The notes under the pieces were generated by a model. The model worked only from the letters and a program-made list of their open reading frames with translations, did no database searches and was not told the DNA's origin. Below are positions 61,560 to 64,000 of a stretch of DNA of 64,000 nt, piece after piece. Source of the DNA: an uncultured Aquimarina sp. (GTDB taxonomy: Bacteria; Bacteroidota; Bacteroidia; Flavobacteriales; Flavobacteriaceae); the NCBI RefSeq assembly GCF_947495315.1, contig NZ_CANLYD010000017.1, forward strand, positions 62,001 to 126,000. Direction: 5' to 3'. Numbering within the stretch: the first letter of the stretch is position 1; every line of letters starts with the position of its first letter. The translations under genes were made by a program, and so were the position numbers.

Positions 61560-63293
61560 ATGGAAACACAAACGCAAACAATAGAAAAAGAAACTAAAGA
61601 AACTACTGGTCATATGACAGGAGCAGAAGCTGTAATACATTGCCTGTTAGCAGAAGGTGTGGATCTCATTTATGGGTATCCTGGTGGAGCAATTATGCCG
61701 GTCTATGATGAACTTTATAAGTTTCAGGATAAATTACAGCATATACTTACTAGACATGAACAAGGAGCGACGCACGCTGCACAAGGATACGCCAGAACAA
61801 GTGGCAAAGTCGGTGTAGCAATCGCAACATCCGGACCCGGAGCGACTAATTTCGTGACAGGAATAGCGGATGCCCAGATCGATTCTACACCTATGGTATG
61901 TATCACAGGGCAAGTAGGTTCTCATTTGTTAGGGTCTGATGCTTTTCAGGAAACAGATATTATAGGAATTTCTACACCAATCACTAAATGGAATCATCAA
62001 GTAACCAAAGCTGAAGATATTCCCTCTGTGTTGGCCAAAGCATTTTATATAGCACGTTCTGGTCGTCCCGGTCCTGTTTTAATCGATATAACAAAAGATG
62101 CTCAGTTTGGTGAGCTTGATTTTAAATACGCAAAATGTAAGGGAGTAAGAAGCTATAAACCAGTTCCTGAAACCGATCCTAAAACATTACAGCAAGCTGC
62201 TAGTTTGATTAATAAGGCAAAAAAGCCAATGATTGTTTTTGGTCAAGGAGTTATTCTTGGCGAAGCGGAGGAAGAATTAAAGAACTTTATCGAAAAAACC
62301 AGAATTCCATCAGCCTGGACAATTTTAGGATTATCAGCCTTGCCAACTGCCCACCCACTTAATGTGGGTATGGTGGGAATGCATGGTAATTATGGACCTA
62401 ATAAACTTACCAATGAATGCGACCTCTTGTTAGCGATAGGGATGCGTTTCGATGATCGTGTTACTGGTAATTTAGAAACGTATGCAAAACAGGCTAAAGT
62501 AATTCATTTTGAAATTGACCCTGCAGAAGTGAATAAGAATGTAAAGGCGGATGTAGCGGTTATGGGTGATGTAAAAAATACGCTGGCAGAAATACTTTCC
62601 AAGGTTGAGTCTAATAATCACGACGCTTGGTTACAGCAGTTTAAAGATTTTGATGTTATAGAATATGATAAGGTGATCAAAGAAGAGTTATATCCTTCTA
62701 AAGAAGGCCTTTCTATGGGAGAAGTACTTAGAGGTATTAATGAGGAAACAAAAGGAGATGCTGTTATTGTTTCTGATGTAGGACAGCACCAAATGATCGC
62801 CTGTAGGTATGCAGAGTTTATAAAATCTAAAAGTAACGTGACTTCTGGAGGTTTAGGAACCATGGGATTTGCATTACCTGCTGCCATTGGAGCGAAAATG
62901 GGAGCTCCAGAGAGAGAAGTTGTAGCTATTATTGGCGATGGTGGATATCAAATGACGATACAAGAACTGGGAACTATTTTTCAGACTAGAGTTCCTGTGA
63001 AGATTGTAGTGCTGAATAATGATTTCTTAGGAATGGTACGTCAGTGGCAACAATTGTTTTTTGATAAGCGATATGCATCTACAGAAATGGTGAATCCGGA
63101 TTTTGTAATGATTGCAAAAGGATATCATATAGAAGCCAAAAAAGTAACAAAAAGAGAAGAATTACAAACCGCAATCAAAGAGATGATAGCTTCAAAAGAA
63201 CCATATTTTTTAGAAGTATGTGTAGAAAAAGAAAATAATGTATTTCCGATGATACCAACAGGAGCATCGGTTTCGGATATAAGATTAGAGTAA
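61560..63293 (+). CDS. ilvB: acetolactate synthase large (catalytic) subunit
   Basis: The protein is 577 residues, a normal length. The catalytic Glu lies in TRHEQGATHAAQGYARTSGK, the FAD-domain region GLSALPTAHPLNVGMVGMHGNYGPN is in the middle, and the thiamine diphosphate motif runs from IIGDGGYQMTIQELGTI to VVLNNDFLGMVRQWQQ. It condenses pyruvate (or pyruvate with 2-oxobutyrate) to acetolactate. It lies between ilvD and the regulatory subunit gene. Confidence 0.97.
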   Translation: METQTQTIEKETKETTGHMTGAEAVIHCLLAEGVDLIYGYPGGAIMPVYDELYKFQDKLQHILTRHEQGATHAAQGYARTSGKVGVAIATSGPGATNFVTGIADAQIDSTPMVCITGQVGSHLLGSDAFQETDIIGISTPITKWNHQVTKAEDIPSVLAKAFYIARSGRPGPVLIDITKDAQFGELDFKYAKCKGVRSYKPVPETDPKTLQQAASLINKAKKPMIVFGQGVILGEAEEELKNFIEKTRIPSAWTILGLSALPTAHPLNVGMVGMHGNYGPNKLTNECDLLLAIGMRFDDRVTGNLETYAKQAKVIHFEIDPAEVNKNVKADVAVMGDVKNTLAEILSKVESNNHDAWLQQFKDFDVIEYDKVIKEELYPSKEGLSMGEVLRGINEETKGDAVIVSDVGQHQMIACRYAEFIKSKSNVTSGGLGTMGFALPAAIGAKMGAPEREVVAIIGDGGYQMTIQELGTIFQTRVPVKIVVLNNDFLGMVRQWQQLFFDKRYASTEMVNPDFVMIAKGYHIEAKKVTKREELQTAIKEMIASKEPYFLEVCVEKENNVFPMIPTGASVSDIRLE

Positions 63294-63302
63294 TAAGAAG
63301 GT

Positions 63303-63332
63303 TGTCATTCTGGCGTAGGCTAGAATCTATAA
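63303..63332 (+). repeat. dispersed intergenic repeat copy 2 in the ilv operon
   Basis: GTCATTCTGGCGTAGGCTAG plus the next ten bases occupies the gap between ilvB and ilvN, aligned with copy 1 at 61491 at most positions. The short gap means the repeat was kept inside the operon. Confidence 0.5.
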
Positions 63333-63344
63333 AACGATATAAAA

Positions 63345-63878
63345 ATGGAGAGAGAATGTTATACCATATCAGTATATACTGAAAATAATATAGGATTGTT
63401 GAATAGAATATCAGCAATCTTCCTGAAACGTCATATTAATTTAGATAGTATGACAGCATCGGTTTCAGAAATTAAAGATGTTTTTCGATTTACTATTGTA
63501 GTAAAAATAACCGAAGAGCAGGTTAAGAAATTAGTTGGTCAAATAGAAAAACAAATCGAGGTTATTAAAGCTTTTTATCATAAAGATGATGAAACGATTT
63601 ATCAGGAAACTGCCTTGTTTAAAGTAGCATCAAAACTTCTGTTTGAAGAAAGACAAATACAAAATGTTATAAAAGAAAGTAATTCAAACATCGTCACGGT
63701 AACACCAGAGTTTTTTGTTTTGGAAAAAACAGGAAGACGAAAAGAGGTGGAAGAGTTGTATGATAAGTTAGAACCATATGGTTTAATGCAATTTGTACGT
63801 TCCGGAAGAATTGCTGTTACAAAAGAAAAGATGCATATATCAAAAATAATAGAAAGTTTTGGAGTAGATACTGTGTAA
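63345..63878 (+). CDS. ilvN: acetolactate synthase small (regulatory) subunit
   Basis: The protein is 177 residues. The N-terminal ACT domain (ECYTISVYTENNIGLLNRISAIFLKRHINLDSMTAS, with FRFTIVVKITEEQVKKLVGQIEKQI) is followed by the C-terminal IlvH/IlvN domain (FFVLEKTGRRKEVEELYDKLEPYGLMQFVRSGRIAVTK). It binds valine for feedback control of IlvB. It ends the visible operon; ilvC or leu genes may follow beyond the window. Confidence 0.95.
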   Translation: MERECYTISVYTENNIGLLNRISAIFLKRHINLDSMTASVSEIKDVFRFTIVVKITEEQVKKLVGQIEKQIEVIKAFYHKDDETIYQETALFKVASKLLFEERQIQNVIKESNSNIVTVTPEFFVLEKTGRRKEVEELYDKLEPYGLMQFVRSGRIAVTKEKMHISKIIESFGVDTV

Positions 63879-63896
63879 GGGATAGCAACGACATCC

Positions 63897-63954
63897 TTTT
63901 CTACGTCAGTTCGAGTATCTGCCCTAGGCGGATGTATCGAGAACCAGTAGAAAA
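63897..63954. repeat. long imperfect palindrome (REP/MITE-like) after ilvN
   Basis: TTTTCTAC (63897-63904) pairs with GTAGAAAA (63947-63954). Between them GTTCGAGTATCTGCC and GGCGGATGTATCGAGAAC pair imperfectly around a CTA centre. The whole 58-base unit forms one long hairpin and looks like a mobile intergenic repeat. It could also end transcription after ilvN. Confidence 0.55.
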
Positions 63955-64000
63955 GATATAGTGAATAGCCCGACCCTGAGATGTCACACTGAGATGTTAT

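Overview
This AT-rich (roughly one-third GC by eye) chromosomal window looks like a marine member of the Flavobacteriaceae (Bacteroidota), perhaps an Aquimarina-like genus. The evidence is Bacteroidota-restricted families (DUF4270, DUF4907, DUF5908, CIS_TMP, grasp-with-spasm maturases), weak Shine-Dalgarno signals, TAnnTTTG-like -7 boxes, and LytTR and NarL two-component pairs. No species call is possible from the sequence alone. No tRNA, rRNA, CRISPR array, transposase or integrase was seen.

Layout. 1-4574 (minus): RND efflux pump (partial permease, adaptor, small periplasmic protein), an outer-membrane protein and a DUF4270 lipoprotein. 4801-8928 (plus): outer-membrane barrel, kelch lipoprotein, DUF4907 protein and a LytS/LytTR two-component pair. 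9041-12110 (minus): aspartoacylase-like deacylase and a glutamate-cysteine-ligase-like protein fused to CBS domains. 12386-15265: double M16 peptidase lipoprotein. 15332-16276 (minus): small membrane protein and a MORN-repeat protein.

16737-40672 is a complete extracellular contractile injection system (eCIS, Afp/PVC/AlgoCIS type): DUF4255 cap protein, a protein of unknown role, two sheaths, two tubes, DUF5908, LysM hub, VgrG-like spike, PAAR tip, gp25 wedge, baseplate J, a very large Afp12-like baseplate protein, a 1249-aa protein where the fibre gene usually lies, tape measure and AAA+ ATPase. It leads directly into an effector array (40695-48580): four DUF4157 proteins and one protein with only a DUF4157-type leader, each with a different C-terminal tail, plus a 115-aa orphan. 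A peptidoglycan-hydrolase-like gene (48724-49542) follows and could serve in particle release or delivery.

49892-53450: 5-oxoprolinase operon pxpABC preceded by an Nramp-fold permease that has lost its metal ligands. 53842-56378: 133-aa protein, membrane protein, NarL-type histidine kinase and response regulator. 56514-59022 (minus): a grasp-with-spasm RiPP locus with two candidate precursor peptides. 59259-63878: branched-chain amino-acid genes ilvD-ilvB-ilvN, preceded by two tandem Ile/Val-rich leader peptides, each followed by its own intrinsic terminator and a competing antiterminator.

The most notable systems are the eCIS with its modular, apparently duplicating effector array, the tandem ilv attenuators, the grasp-with-spasm cluster and the altered Nramp-like transporter. 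Functions are assigned from recognised motifs and gene order; no database search was run.
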